Shown: in pieces, positions 63,780 through 64,000 of the stretch | How the letters are laid out: each line of letters begins with the position of its first letter | Position numbering within the stretch: the stretch's first letter is position 1 | DNA from: Herminiimonas arsenitoxidans | GTDB lineage: Bacteria; Pseudomonadota; Gammaproteobacteria; Burkholderiales; Burkholderiaceae_D | Assembly: GCF_900130075.1 (NCBI RefSeq) | Contig: NZ_LT671418.1 | Coordinates: 1,612,001 to 1,676,000 of the forward strand | Length of the DNA: 64,000 nt | Reading direction: 5' to 3' | The notes under the pieces: generated by a model | Told to the model about the DNA's origin: nothing | Databases searched by the model: none | The model's input: the letters and a program-made list of their open reading frames with translations, nothing else | Made by a program: the position numbers and the translations under genes

Positions 63780-64000
63780 ATGAATGGCACGATGAAATCC
63801 ATATTAGGTTTGTTCCTGACGTTTTGTTTGAGCACCGTCTACGCTCAAACCGCGGAAAAGGTCGTCGATATTCCGACCAGACCGGGCATAACGCAACGCA
63901 TGCTCGTAATCACACCACCCGCACCCAAAGCTGCTGTCATTTTGCTCGCTGGTGGTCATGGTGGCTTGCAAATTGCACCTGGTGGATCTATCCATTGGGG
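63780..64000 (+). CDS. secreted alpha/beta-hydrolase-like protein (partial, runs off the window)
   Basis: The frame is open from ATG 63780 to the window edge, about 73 residues. A signal peptide (MKSILGLFLTFCLSTVYA) is preceded by a short MNGT start. The mature part, VVDIPTRPGITQRMLVITPP then AAVILLAGGHGGLQI, resembles the first strands of the alpha/beta-hydrolase fold with an oxyanion HGG turn. The catalytic part lies beyond the window. GGAG lies 10-12 nt upstream. Confidence 0.65.
   Translation, partial: MNGTMKSILGLFLTFCLSTVYAQTAEKVVDIPTRPGITQRMLVITPPAPKAAVILLAGGHGGLQIAPGGSIHW

Overview
The window reads as chromosome of a beta-proteobacterium of the Oxalobacteraceae. The arsenite-oxidase gene order (aioR-aioS-aioX divergent from aioB-aioA-nitroreductase-cytochrome c) and the housekeeping genes closely resemble Herminiimonas arsenicoxydans. 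The species name is an inference from remembered gene order, not a search result.

Core left flank (1-15674): the 3' end of parE, a lytic transglycosylase, parC, a metallo-beta-lactamase-fold hydrolase and small accessory genes. Next comes an autotransporter gene bracketed by two direct 168-bp repeats that each contain a hairpin and a terminator. An IS21 remnant, an orphan TctC-type binding protein, and an aminotransferase/RidA/EamA/LysE group follow. The LysE group is divergent from a MocR-type regulator gene.

Genomic island (about 15675-53385, 37.7 kb, visibly more AT-rich): it splits the MocR gene exactly between two codons. Joining the two fragments restores one 486-codon frame with no bases lost or duplicated. 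The right end carries a four-gene recombinase operon (three tyrosine recombinases plus a small HTH/coiled-coil protein), the layout of Tn554-like or GInt (ginABCD) islands. The left end carries an intact homologue of the very gene that was disrupted, an XRE regulator, a DEDDh exonuclease and an unknown zinc-ribbon protein. Cargo from left to right is: a second PstS with a PilJ-N sensor protein; a siaABCD phosphatase/kinase/diguanylate-cyclase switch; an FMN reductase; a HicB-like protein; phoB-phoU-pstBACS with a strong Pho box; an ars operon (arsR, arsC, arsB, MFS, a second arsC, arsH); aioRSX and aioBA-aoxC-aoxD with a clear sigma-54 promoter; and a metallophosphoesterase.

The cargo is coherent. 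High-affinity phosphate uptake offsets arsenate competition, the ars genes reduce and export arsenic, and the periplasmic Aio enzyme oxidises arsenite under the AioXSR sensor. The Sia module could link anion status to c-di-GMP and attachment (inference).

Core right flank (53386-64000): the 3' half of the split regulator gene, htpG, a CsgG-like lipoprotein, a DUF1090 protein, an FUSC-like membrane protein, a GNAT acetyltransferase, ecotin, an SDR dehydrogenase, a family-6 uracil-DNA glycosylase, a spermidine-synthase-like protein, a GspE/PilB ATPase and the start of a secreted hydrolase.

No tRNA, rRNA or CRISPR array was recognised.
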